Assembly: GCA_964036665.1 (NCBI GenBank)
Contig: OZ038526.1
Coordinates: forward strand, 14,074,001-14,138,000
Reading direction: 5' to 3'
From: Gordius sp. MW1
Taxonomy: Eukaryota > Nematomorpha > Gordioida > Gordea > Gordiidae
DNA length: 64,000 nt
Positions 24,712 to 36,000 of the stretch are shown here, one piece after another (position 1 is the first letter of the stretch; each line of letters starts with the position of its first letter). Both the position numbers and the translations under genes were made by a program. The notes beneath the pieces were generated by a model. It was not told the origin of the DNA, made no database searches, and saw nothing but the letters and a program-made list of their open reading frames with translations.

Positions 24712-26472
24712 ATTCTTTCGAAAGGAATCTGAAAAAATCTTCAAAAGTCAGTAAATATTCTAGCATTATGTCCTTGTTAGAATCTCGATAAGAATTTTAT
24801 CACGAGGCGAAGTTTTAGATTGAGGGAAATTACGATTTTCGAGTTGCGTTTAGATTGTTTTAATATCGCTTTCTAAGCGTGTCTCTAGTTTTTGTGAAAC
24901 AAGCTCTATGCGATCGTGATTTAAAGTTAATAATTTTTGATGACTGATCAAAATTTTTGTTTTACAAAATTCACCTCTTATATCGAAACCTTTCATGGGG
25001 GCGATATGGTTGAACGAATAAATTGAAAAAATTTTGAGGTCGAAAAAAATATTATTTTTCATATTCTTTCGAAAGGAATCTGAAAAAATCTTTAAAAGTC
25101 AGTAAATATTCTTAGCATAATGTCCTTGTTAGAATCTCGATAAGAATTTTTGCACGAGGGGATGTTTTATATTGAGAGAAATTAAAATTTTAGAGTTGCG
25201 TTTAGATTGTTTCAATATCGCTTTCTAAGCGTGTCTCTAGTTTTTGTGAAACAAGCTCTATTCGATATTGATTCAAAGTTAATAATTTTTGACGACTGAT
25301 CAAAATTTTTTTTTTACAAAATTCACCTCTTATATCGAAAACTTTCATGGGGGCGATATGGTTGAACGAATGAATTGAAAAAATTTTGAGGTCGAAAAAA
25401 ATATTATTTTTCATATTCTTTCGAAAGGAATCTGAAAAAATCTTTAAAAGTCAGTAAATATTCTTAGCATTATGTCCTTGTTAGAATCTCGATAAGAATT
25501 TTATCACGAGGCGAAGTTTTAGATTGAGAGAAATTACGATTTTCGAGTTGCGTTTAGATTGTTTCAATATCGCTTTCTAAGCGTGTCTCTAGTTTTTGTG
25601 AAACAAGCTCTATGCGATCGTGATTTAAAGTTAATAATTTTTGATGACTGATCAAAAAAATTTTTTTACGGAATTCACCTCTGATATCGAAAACTTTCAT
25701 GGGGGCGATATGGTTGAAGGAATAAATTGAAAAAATTTTGAGGTCGAAAAAAATATTATTTTTCATATTCTTTCGAAAGGAATCTGAAAAAATCTTTAAA
25801 AGTCAGTAAATATTCTTAGCATTATGTCCTTGTTAGAATCTCGATAAGTATTTTTGCACGAGGGGAAGTTTTATATTGAGAGAAATTAAAATTTTAGAGT
25901 TGCGTTTAGATTGTTTCAATACCGCTTTCTAAGCGTGTCTCTAGTTTTTGTGAAACAAGCTCTATGCGATCGTGATTTAAAGTTAATAATTTTTGATGAC
26001 TGATCAAAAAAATTTTTTTTACGGAATTCACCTCTGATATCGAAAACTTTCATGGGGGCGATATGGTTGAAGGAATAAATTGAAAAAATTTTGAGGTCGA
26101 AAAAAATATTATTTTTCATATTCTTTCGAAAGGAATCTGAAAAAATCTTTAAAAGTCAGTAAATATTCTTAGCATTATGTCCTTGTTAGAATCTCGATAA
26201 GAATTTTATCACGAGGCGAAGTTTTAGATTGAGAGAAATTACGATTTCCGAGTTGCGTTTAGATTCTTTCAATATCGCTTTCTAAGCGTGTCTCTAATTT
26301 TTGTGAAACAAGCTCTATGCGATCGTGATTTAAAGTTAATAATTTTTGATGACTGATCAAATTTTTTTTTTTTACAAAATTCATCTCTTATATCGAAAAC
26401 TTTCATGGGGGCGATATGGTTGAACGAATGAATTGAAAAAATTTTGAGGTCGAAAAAAATATTATTTTTCAT
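24712..26472 (-). repeat. Five-monomer duplication in copy 2, first unit
   Basis: Offset 1,761-1,762 bp to 26473-28234. Shared rare marks: TCTTCAAAAGTC with TATTCTAGC (24.74 and 26.50 kb), AGCATAATGTCC (25.11 and 26.87), GATAAGTATTTTTGC (25.84 and 27.60), CAATACCGC (25.92 and 27.68), GATTTCCGAG with TAGATTCTTTC (26.25 and 28.01). One stretch near 25.95-26.12 kb is A-type here but C-type in the other unit. Confidence 0.87.
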
Positions 26473-28234
26473 ATTCTTTCGAAAGGAATCTGAAAAAATC
26501 TTCAAAAGTCAGTAAATATTCTAGCATTATGTCCTTGTTAGAATCTCGATAAGAATTTTATCACGAGGCGAAGTTTTAGATTGAGGGAAATTACGATTTT
26601 CGAGTTGCGTTTAGATTGTTTTAATATCGCTTTCTAAGCGTGTCTCTAGTTTTTGTGAAACAAGCTCTATGCGATCGTGATTTAAAGTTAATAATTTTTG
26701 ATGACTGATCAAAATTTTTGTTTTACAAAATTCACCTCTTATATCGAAACCTTTCATGGGGGCGATATGGTTGAACGAATAAATTGAAAAAATTTTGAGG
26801 TCGAAAAAAATATTATTTTTCATATTCTTTCGAAAGGAATCTGAAAAAATCTTTAAAAGTCAGTAAATATTCTTAGCATAATGTCCTTGTTAGAATCTCG
26901 ATAAGAATTTTTGCACGAGGGGATGTTTTATATTGAGAGAAATTAAAATTTTAGAGTTGCGTTTAGATTGTTTCAATATCGCTTTCTAAGCGTGTCTCTA
27001 GTTTTTGTGAAACAAGCTCTATTCGATATTGATTCAAAGTTAATAATTTTTGACGACTGATCAAAATTTTTTTTTTACAAAATTCACCTCTTATATCGAA
27101 AACTTTCATGGGGGCGATATGGTTGAACGAATGAATTGAAAAAATTTTGAGGTCGAAAAAAATATTATTTTTCATATTCTTTCGAAAGGAATCTGAAAAA
27201 ATCTTTAAAAGTCAGTAAATATTCTTAGCATTATGTCCTTGTTAGAATCTCGATAAGAATTTTATCACGAGGCGAAGTTTTAGATTGAGAGAAATTACGA
27301 TTTTCGAGTTGCGTTTAGATTGTTTCAATATCGCTTTCTAAGCGTGTCTCTAGTTTTTGTGAAACAAGCTCTATGCGATCGTGATTTAAAGTTAATAATT
27401 TTTGATGACTGATCAAAAAAATTTTTTTTACGGAATTCACCTCTGATATCGAAAACTTTCATGGGGGCGATATGGTTGAAGGAATAAATTGAAAAAATTT
27501 TGAGGTCGAAAAAAATATTATTTTTCATATTCTTTCGAAAGGAATCTGAAAAAATCTTTAAAAGTCAGTAAATATTCTTAGCATTATGTCCTTGTTAGAA
27601 TCTCGATAAGTATTTTTGCACGAGGGGAAGTTTTATATTGAGAGAAATTAAAATTTTAGAGTTGCGTTTAGATTGTTTCAATACCGCTTTCTAAGCGTGT
27701 CTCTAGTTTTTGTGAAACAAGCTCTATTCGATATTGATTCAAAGTTAATAATTTTTGACGACTGATCAAAATTTTTTTTTTTACAAAATTCACCTCTTAT
27801 ATCGAAAACTTTCATGGGGGCGATATGGTTGAACGAATGAATTGAAAAAATTTTGAGGTCGAAAAAAATATTATTTTTCATATTCTTTCGAAAGGAATCT
27901 GAAAAAATCTTTAAAAGTCAGTAAATATTCTTAGCATTATGTCCTTGTTAGAATCTCGATAAGAATTTTATCACGAGGCGAAGTTTTAGATTGAGAGAAA
28001 TTACGATTTCCGAGTTGCGTTTAGATTCTTTCAATATCGCTTTCTAAGCGTGTCTCTAATTTTTGTGAAACAAGCTCTATGCGATCGTGATTTAAAGTTA
28101 ATAATTTTTGATGACTGATCAAATTTTTTTTTTTTACAAAATTCATCTCTTATATCGAAACCTTTCATGGGGGCGATATGGTTGAACGAATAAATGGAAA
28201 AAATTTTGAGATCGAAAAAAATATTATTTTTCAT
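26473..28234 (-). repeat. Five-monomer duplication in copy 2, second unit
   Basis: Repeat of 24712-26472. At 27.72-27.88 kb it has the C-type sequence (TCTATTCGATATTG) that copy 1 also has at 15.51 kb, so this unit keeps the ancestral state and the first unit is the altered one. Confidence 0.86.
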
Positions 28235-28425
28235 ATTCTTTCTAAAGGAAGTTTTTGTGAAACAAGCTCTATGCGATCGTGATTTAAAGTTAATAATTTT
28301 TGACGACTGATCAAAATTTTTTTTTTACAAAATTCACCTCTGATATCGAAAACTTTCATGGGGGCGTTATGGTTGAACGAATAAATTGAAAAAATTTTGA
28401 GGTCGAAAAAAATATTATTTTTCAT
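28235..28425 (-). repeat. 191-bp truncated monomer, copy 2, first of two
   Basis: Same scar as 16017-16207 (TTCTTTCTAAAGGAAGTTTTT on the + strand, split as TTCTTTCTAAAGG and AAGTTTTTGTG) at the position expected from the 12,218-bp offset. It is followed at once by a second scarred unit. Confidence 0.85.
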
Positions 28426-28610
28426 ATTCTTTCTAAAGGAAGTTTTTGTGAAACAAGCTCTATGCGATCGTGATTTAAAGTTAATAATTTTTGACGACTG
28501 ATCAAAAAATTTTTTTTTACGGAATTCACTTCTTATATCGAAAACTTTCATGGGTCCGATAAACGAAAAAATTGAAAAAATTTTGAGGTCGTAAAAATAT
28601 TATTTTTCAT
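28426..28610 (-). repeat. Second truncated monomer, fused to D segment
   Basis: A second copy of the same scar at about 28433-28450, 192 bp from the first, joined to a D segment. This looks like a hybrid formed when roughly 1.2 kb was lost from copy 2. The fusion creates a 106-codon open frame at 28231-28551 on the minus strand, which is a by-product. Confidence 0.82.
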
Positions 28611-28658
28611 ATTCTTTAGAAAGGGGACTGAAAAAATCTTTTAAAGTGAGTAAATATT
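28519..28658 (-). repeat. Subfamily D segment joined to a truncated unit
   Basis: D landmarks as at 19.2 kb, but here the segment sits next to a 191-bp type truncation instead of the loss seen beside its relatives at 17.5, 19.2 and 30.2 kb. This marks the deletion end point in the second copy of the large duplication. Confidence 0.8.
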
Positions 28659-30252
28659 CTTAGCATTATGTCCTTGTTAGAATCTCGATAACAATTTTTA
28701 CACGAGGTGAAGTTTTAGATTGAGGGAAATTACGATTTTCGTGTTGCGTTTAGATAGTTTCAATATCGGTTTATAAGCGTGTCTCTAGTTTTTGTGAAAC
28801 AAGCTCTATGCGATCGTGATTTAAAGTTAATAATTTTTGATGATTGATCAAAATTTTTTTTTTTACAAAATTCACCTCTTATATCGAAACCTTTCATGGG
28901 GGCGATATGGTTGAACGAATAAATTGAAAAAATTTTGAGGTCGAAAAAAATATTATTTTTCATATTCTTTCGAAAGGAATCTGAAAAAATCTTTAAAAGT
29001 CAGTAAATATTCTTAGCATTATGTCCTTGTTAGAATCTCGATAAGAATTTTTGCACGAGGGGAAGTTTTATATTGAGAGAAATTAAAATTTTAGAGTTGC
29101 GTTTAGATTGTTTCAATATCGCTTTCTAAGCGTGTCTCTAGTTTTTGTGAAACAAGCTCTATTCGATATTGATTCAAAGTTAATAATTTTTGACGACTGA
29201 TCAAATTTTTTTTTTACAAAATTCACCTCTTATATCGAAAACTTTCATGGGGGCGATATGGTTGAACGAATGAATTGAAAAAATTTTGAGGTCGAAAAAA
29301 ATATTATTTTTCATATTCTTTCGAAAGGAATCTGAAAAAATCTTTAAAAGTCAGTAAATATTCTTAGCATTATGTCCTTGTTAGAATCTCGATAAGACTT
29401 TTATCACGAGGCGAAGTTTTAGATTGAGAGAAATTACGATTTTCGAGTTGCGTTTAGATTTTTTCAATATCGCTTTCTAAGCGTGTCTCTAGTTTTTGTG
29501 AAACAAGCTCTATGCGATCGTGATTTAAAGTTAATAATTTTTGATGACTGATCAAAATTTTTGTTTTACAAAATTCACCTCTTATATCGAAACCTTTCAT
29601 GGGGGCGATATGGTTGAACGAATAAATTGAAAAAATTTTGAGGTCGAAAAAAATATTATTTTTCATATTCTTTCGAAAGGAATCTGAAAAAATCTTTAAA
29701 AGTCAGTAAATATTCTTAGCATTATGTCTTTGTTAGAATCTCGATAAGAATTTTATCACGAGGCGAAGTTTTAGATTGAGAGAAATTAAGATTTTCGTGT
29801 TGCGTTTAGATTGTTTCAATATCGCTTTCTAAGCGTGTCTCTAGTTTTTGTGAAACAAGCTCTATGCGATCGTGATTTAAAGTTAATAATTTTTGATGAC
29901 TGATCCAAAAAAAATTTTTTTTACGGAATTCACCTCTTATATCGAAACCTTTCATGGGGGTGATATGGTTGAACGAATAAATTGAAAAAATTTTGAGGTC
30001 GAAAAAAATAATATTTTTCATATTCTTTCGAAAGGAATCTGAAAAAATATTTAAAAGTCAGTAATATTCTTAGCATTATGTCCTTGTTAGAATCTCGATA
30101 AGAATTTTTGCACGAGGCAAAGTTTTAGATTGAGAGAAATTAAAATTTTAGAGTTGCGTTTAGATTGTTTCGATATCGCTTTCTAAGCGTGTCTCTAGTT
30201 TTCGTGATTTAAAATTAATAATTTTTGATGACTGATCAAAAATTTTTTTTTT

Positions 30253-30392
30253 ACGGAATTCACTTCTTATATCGAAAACTTTCATGGGTCCGATAAACGA
30301 AAAAATTGAAAAAATTTTGAGGTCGTAAAAATATTATTTTTCATATTCTTTAGAAAGGGGACTGAAAAAATCTTTTAAAGTGAGTAAATATT
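30253..30392 (-). repeat. Subfamily D segment
   Basis: Counterpart of 19232-19371 at an offset of 11,021 bp within the large tandem duplication. Confidence 0.8.
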
Positions 30393-31344
30393 CTTAGCAT
30401 TATGTCCTTGTTAGAATCTCGATAACAATTTTTACACGAGGTGAAGTTTTAGATTGAGGGAAATTACGATTTTCGTGTTGCGTTTAGATAGTTTCAATAT
30501 CGGTTTATAAGCGTGTCTCTAGTTTTTGTGAAACAAGCTCTATGCGATCGTGATTTAAAGTTAATAATTTTTGATGATTGATCAAAATTTTTTTTTTTAC
30601 AAAATTCACCTCTTATATCGAAACCTTTCATGGGGGCGATATGGTTGAACGAATAAATTGAAAAAATTTTGAGGTCGAAAAAAATATTATTTTTCATATT
30701 CTTTCGAAAGGAATCTGAAAAATCTTTAAAAGTCAGTAAATATTCTTAGCATTATGTCCTTGTTAGAATCTCGATAAGAATTTTTGCACGAGGGGAAGTT
30801 TTATATTGAGAGAAATTAAAATTTTAGAGTTGCGTTTAGATTGTTTCAATATCGCTTTCTAAGCGTGTCTCTAATTTTTGTGAAACAAGCTCTATGCGAT
30901 CGTGATTTAAAGTTAATAATTTTTGATGACTGATCAAAATTTTTTTTTTTACAAAATTCACCTCTTATATCGAAACCTTTCACGGGGGCGATATGGTTGA
31001 ACGAATAAATTGAAAAAATTTTGAGGTCGAAAAAAATATTATTTTTCATATTCTTTCGAAAGGAATCTGAAAAAATCTTTAAAAGTCAGTAAATATTCTT
31101 AGCATTATGTCCTTGTTAGAATCTCGATAAGAATTTTTGCACGAGCGGAAGTTTTAGATTGAGAGAAATTAAAATTTTAGAGTTGCGTTTAGATTGTTTC
31201 AATATCGCTTTCTAAGCGTGTCTCTAATTTTTGTGAAACAAGCTCTATGCGATCGTGATTTTAAGTTAATAATTTTTGATGACTGATCAAATTTTTTTTT
31301 TTACAAAATTCACCTCTTATATCGAAACCTTTCATGGGGGCGAT

Positions 31345-31466
31345 CTATTGTTTTTGTGAAACAAGCTCTATGCGATCGTGATTTAAAGTTAATAATTTTT
31401 GATGACTGATCAAAATTTTTTTTTACGGAATTCACCTCTGATATCGAAAACTTTCATGGGGGCGAT
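31345..31466 (-). repeat. Short unit in copy 2 and left palindrome arm
   Basis: Counterpart of both 20324 (tandem) and 35879 (mirror). Confidence 0.9.
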
Positions 31467-32834
31467 ATGGTTGAACGAATAAATTGAAAAAATTTTGAGG
31501 TCGAAAAAAATATTATTTTTCATATTCTTTCGAAAGGAATCTGAAAAAATCTTTAAAAGTCAGTAAATATTCTTAGCATTAAGTCCTTGTTAGAATCTCG
31601 ATAAGAATTTTTGCACGAGGGGAAGTTTTAGATTGAGAGAAATTAAAATTTTAGAGTTGCGTTTAAATTGTTTCAATATCGCTTTCTAAGCGTGTCTCTA
31701 ATTTTTGTGAAACAAGCTCTATGCTATCGTGATTTAAAGTTAATAATTTTTGATGACTGATGAAAAAAATTTTTTTTACGGAATTCACCTCTGATATCGA
31801 AAACTTTCATGGGGGCGATATGGTTGAACGAATAAATTGAAAAAATTTTGAGGTCGAAAAAAATATTATTTTTCATATTCTTTTGAAAGGAATCTGAAAA
31901 AATCTTTAAAAGTCAGTAAATATTCTTAGCATTATGTCCTTGTTAGAATCTCGATAAGAATTTTTGCACGAGGGGAAGTTTTAGATTGAGGGAAATTAAG
32001 ATTTTCGAGTTGCGTTTAGATTGTTTCAATATCGCTTTCTAAGCGTGTCACTAGTTTTTGTGAAACAAGCTTTATGCGATCGTGATTAAAAGTTAATAAT
32101 TTTTGATGACTGATCAAAATTTTTTTTTTTTACAAAATTCACCTCTTATATCGAAACCTTTCATGGGGGCGATATGGTTGAACGAATAAATTGAAAAAAC
32201 TTTGATGTCGAAAAAAATATTATTTTTCATATTCTTTCGAAAGCAATCTGATAAAATCTTTAAAAGTTAGTAAATATTCTTAGCATTATGTCCTTGTTAG
32301 AATCTCGATAAGAATTTTTACACAAGAGGAAGTTTTAGATTGAGAGATAAAATTTTAGAGTTGCGTTTAGATTGTTTCAATATCGCTTTCTAAGCGTGTC
32401 TCTAGTTTTTGTGAAACAAGCTCTATGCGATCGTGATTTAAAGTTAATAATTTTTGATGACTGATCAAAATTTTTTTTTTTACAAAAATCACCTCTTATA
32501 TCGAAACCTTTCATGGGGGCGATATGGTTGAACGAATAAATTGAAAAAATTTTGAGGTCGAAAAAAATATTATTTTTCATATTCTTTCGAAAGGAATCTG
32601 AAAAAATCTTTAAAAGTCAGTAAATATTCTTAGCATTATGTCCTTGTTAGAATCTCGATAAGAATTTTTGCACGAGGGGAAGTTTTACATTGAGAGAAAT
32701 TAAAATTTTAGAGTTGCGTTTAGATTGTTTCAATATCGCTTTCTAAGCGTGTCTCTAGTTTTTGTTAAACAAGCTCTATGCGATCGTGATTCAAAATTAA
32801 TAATTTTTGATGACTGATCAAAAAATTTTTTTTT

Positions 32835-32974
32835 ACGGAATTCACCTCTTATATCGAAAACTTTCATGGGTCCGATAAACGAAAAAATTGAAAAAATTTT
32901 GAGGTCGTAAAAATATTATTTTTCATATTCTTTAGAAAGGGGACTGAAAAAATCTTTTAAAGTGAGTAAATATT
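32835..32974 (-). repeat. Subfamily D segment in left palindrome arm
   Basis: Has CACCTCTT rather than CACTTCTT at its left edge and the unusual TTGTTAAACAAGC (about 32.76 kb) beside it. Its mirror partner is 34372-34511, where GCTTGTTTAACAAAAAC appears in the same relative place. Confidence 0.82.
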
Positions 32975-33651
32975 CTTAGCATTATGTCCTTGTTAGAATG
33001 TCGATAAGAATTTTTGCACGAGGCGAAGTTTTAGATTGAGAGAAATTAAGATTTTCGTGTTGCGTTTAGATTGTTTCAATATCGCTTTCTAAGCGTGTCT
33101 CTAGTTTTTGTGAAACAAGCTCTATGCGATCGTGATTTAAAGTTAATAATTTTTGATGACTGATCAAAAATTTTTTTTTACGGAATTCACCTCTGATATC
33201 GAAAACTTTCATGGGGGCCATATGGTTGAACGAATAAATTGAAAAAATTTTGATTTCGAACAAAATATTATTTTTCATTATCTTTCGAAAGTCATCTGAA
33301 AAAATCTTTAAATGTCAGTAAATATTCTTAGCATTATGTCCTTGTTAGAATCTCGATAAGAATTTTTACACGAGGTGAAGTTTTAGATTGAGGGAAATTA
33401 CGATTTTCGTGTTGCGTTTAGATAGTTTCAATATCGCTTTATAAGCGTGTCTCTAGTTTTTGTGAAACAAGCTCTATGCGATCGTGATTTAAAGTTAATA
33501 ATTTTTGACGACTGATCAAAAAAATTTTTTTTACGGAATTCACCTCTGATATCGAAAACTTTCATGGGGGCGATATGGTTGAACGAATAAATTGAAAAAA
33601 TTTTGAGGTCGAAAAAAATATTATTTTTCATATTCTTTCGAAAGGAATCTG

Positions 33652-33703
33652 AAAAAATATTTAAAAGTCAGTAATATTTATTTACTCACTTTAAAAGATT
33701 TTT
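33652..33703. other. Strand switch 2, head-to-head (- to +)
   Basis: The minus array ends in GTCAGTAATATT (to 33678), and from 33679 the sequence reads TATTTACTCACTTTAAAAG on the plus strand. The left side read backwards, TTACTGACTTTTAAATATTT, pairs with TTACTCACTTTAAAAGATTT on the right with few mismatches and only a few bases of spacer, so a near-perfect palindrome is centred at about 33,676. The join lies in or next to the self-complementary AATATT that is normal in every monomer. Confidence 0.92.
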
Positions 33704-33816
33704 TCATTCCCCTTTCTAAAGAATATGAAAAATAATATTTTTACGACCTCAAAATTTTTTCAATTTTTTCGTTTATCGGACCCATGAAAGTTTTCAATAT
33801 CAGAGGTGAATTCCGT
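33679..33816 (+). repeat. Subfamily D segment at the strand switch
   Basis: The plus block begins exactly in this D segment, with TATTTACTCACTTTAAAAG. It has CATTCCCCTTTCTAAAG where the other D copies have CAGTCCCC, and GTTTTCAATATC rather than GTTTTCGATAT. Confidence 0.82.
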
Positions 33817-34371
33817 AAAAAAAATTTTTTTGATCAGTCATCAAAAATTATAAACTTGAAATCACGATCGCATAGAGCTTGTTTCACAAAAACTAGAGAC
33901 ACGCTTATAAAGCGATATTGAAACTATCTAAACGCAACTCTAAAATTTTATCTCTCAATCTAAAACTTCCCCTCGTGCAAAAATTCTTATCGAGATTCTA
34001 ACAAGGACATAATGCTAAGAATATTACTGACTTTTAAATATTTTTTCAGATTCCTTTCGAAAGAATATGAAAAATAATATTTTTTTCGACCTCAAAATTT
34101 TTTCAATTTATTCGTTCAACCATATCGCCCCCATGAAAGTTTTCAATATCAGAGGTGAATTCCGTAAAAAAAAATTTTTTGATCAGTCATCAAAAATTAT
34201 TAACTTTAAATCACGATCGCATAGAGCTTGTTTCACAAAAACTAGAGACACGCTTAGAAAGCGATATTGAAACAATCTAAACGCAACACGAAAATCTTAA
34301 TTTCTCTCAATCTAAAACTTCGCCTCGTGCAAAAACTCTTATCGACATTCTAACAAGGACATAATGCTAAG

Positions 34372-34511
34372 AATATTTACTCACTTTAAAAGATTTTTTC
34401 AGTCCCCTTTCTAAAGAATATGAAAAATAATATTTTTACGACCTCAAAATTTTTTCAATTTTTTCGTTTATCGGACCCATGAAAGTTTTCGATATAAGAG
34501 GTGAATTCCGT
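34372..34511 (+). repeat. Subfamily D segment in right palindrome arm
   Basis: Mirror partner of 32835-32974. It shares the D landmarks, the flanking GTTTAACAAAAAC and an adjacent TCAATGTAAAAC (mirror: GTTTTACATTG at about 32.68 kb). Confidence 0.82.
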
Positions 34512-35878
34512 AAAAAAAAATTTTTTGATCAGTCATCAAAAATTATTAATTTTGAATCACGATCGCATAGAGCTTGTTTAACAAAAACTAGAGACACGCT
34601 TAGAAAACGATATTGAAACAATCTAAACGCAACTCTAAAATTTTAATTTCTCTCAATGTAAAACTTCCCCTCGTGCAAAAATTCTTATCGAGATTCTAAC
34701 AAGGACATAATGCTAAGAATATTTACTGACTTTTAAAGATTTTTTCAGATTCCTTTCGAAAGAATATGAAAAATAATATTTTTTTCGACCTCAAAATTTT
34801 TTCAATTTATTCGTTCAACCATATCGCCCCCATGAAAGGTTTCGAAATAAGAGGTGAATTTTGTAAAAAAAAAAAATTTGATCAGTCATCAAAAATTATT
34901 AACTTTAAATCACGATCGCATAGAGCTTGTTTCACAATAACTAGAGACACGCTTAGAAAGCGATATTGAAACAATCTAAACGCAACTCTAAAATTTTATC
35001 TCTCAATCTAAAACTTCCCCTTGTGTAAAAATTCTTATCGAGATTCTAACAAGGACATAATGCTAAGAATATTTACTGACTTTTAAAGATTTTTTCAGAT
35101 TGCTTTCGAAAGAATATGAAAAATAATATTTTTTTCGACATCAAAGTTTTTTCAATTTATTCGTTCAACCATATCGCCCCCATGAAAGGTTTCGATATAA
35201 GAGGTGAATTTTGTAAAAAAAAAAATTTTGATCAGTCATCAAAAATTATTAACTTTTAATCACGATCGCATAAAGCTTGTTTCACAAAAACTAGTGACAC
35301 GCTTAGAAAGCGATATTGAAACAATCTAAACGCAACTCGAAAATCTTAATTTCCCTCAATCTAAAACTTCCCCTCGTGCAAAAATTCTTATCGAGATTCT
35401 AACAAGGACATAATGCTAAGAATATTTACTGACTTTTAAAGATTTTTTCAGATTCCTTTCAAAAGAATATGAAAAATAATATTTTTTTCGACCTCAAAAT
35501 TTTTTCAATTTATTCGTTCAACCATATCGCCCCCATGAAAGTTTTCGATATCAGAGGTGAATTCCGTAAAAAAAAATTTTTTCATCAGTCATCAAAAATT
35601 ATTAACTTTAAATCACGATAGCATAGAGCTTGTTTCACAAAAATTAGAGACACGTTTAGAAAGCGATATTGAAACAATTTAAACGCAACTCTAAAATTTT
35701 AATTTCTCTCAATCTAAAACTTCCCCTCGTGCAAAAATTCTTATCGAGATTCTAACAAGGACTTAATGCTAAGAATATTTACTGACTTTTAAAGATTTTT
35801 TCAGATTCCTTTCGAAAGAATATGAAAAATAATATTTTTTTCGACCTCAAAATTTTTTCAATTTATTCGTTCAACCAT

Positions 35879-36000
35879 ATCGCCCCCATGAAAGTTTTCG
35901 ATATCAGAGGTGAATTCCGTAAAAAAAAATTTTGATCAGTCATCAAAAATTATTAACTTTAAATCACGATCGCATAGAGCTTGTTTCACAAAAACAATAG
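35879..36000 (+). repeat. Short unit in right palindrome arm
   Basis: Mirror of 31345; the following B part has GATATGAGAG, a private change. Confidence 0.9.

Larger units (their letters stand above)
21691..32640 (-). repeat. Large tandem duplication, copy 2
   Basis: Second copy of 11240-21690. It carries an extra five-monomer (1,761 bp) duplication at 24.7-28.2 kb and lacks about 1.2 kb relative to copy 1 around 28.4 kb. Single-base differences from copy 1 appear sparse by eye (for example TTTGCGCGAG at 22.70 kb against TTTGCACGAG at 12.24 kb; TATTCTAGC at 24.76 kb against TATTCTTAGC at 14.30 kb), pointing to a recent event. Confidence 0.88.
8977..33678 (-). repeat. Satellite array, block 2 (- orientation)
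   Basis: About 70 monomers read on the minus strand. Monomer starts (the CAT of ATTTTTCAT on the + strand) recur every 351-353 bp, for example at 9105, 9458, 10286, 12854, 13559, 14605, 14957, 15310, 15663 and onwards to 33631. The block has its own features: C-type units carrying a GATATTGATTC variant, most of the divergent D segments, a private 12-bp deletion and only four 123-bp short units. Most of the block is a tandem duplication of about 10.5-11 kb. No gene or foreign insertion is visible. Confidence 0.97.
30720..33678 (-). repeat. Left arm of large inverted duplication
   Basis: Rare variants in this arm occur in mirror order in 33679-36620. Examples (left, right): CGAGCGGAAG about 31.15 kb and CTTCCGCTCG about 36.20 kb; GTTTTATATTG 30.80 and CAATATAAAAC 36.54; GATGTCG 32.20 and CGACATC 35.14; GTGTCACTAG 32.05 and CTAGTGACAC 35.29; GTTTAAATTG 31.67 and CAATTTAAAC 35.68; GACTGATGAAAA 31.76 and TTTTCATCAGTC 35.58; a short unit at 31345 and at 36000. 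Each pair is symmetric about 33,672-33,676. The inner 700 bp or so match less well. Confidence 0.88.

Noticed and set aside
28231-28551. A 106-codon open frame on the minus strand
   Set aside because: Produced by fusion of truncated monomers and a D segment; no sign of selection or of a known domain.
33652-33703. Strand switch 2 as a simple fold-back read artefact
   Set aside because: A fold-back artefact would give identical arms right up to the centre. Here the inner 700 bp differ and each arm has private changes, so a real event is more likely, although raw reads should be inspected.
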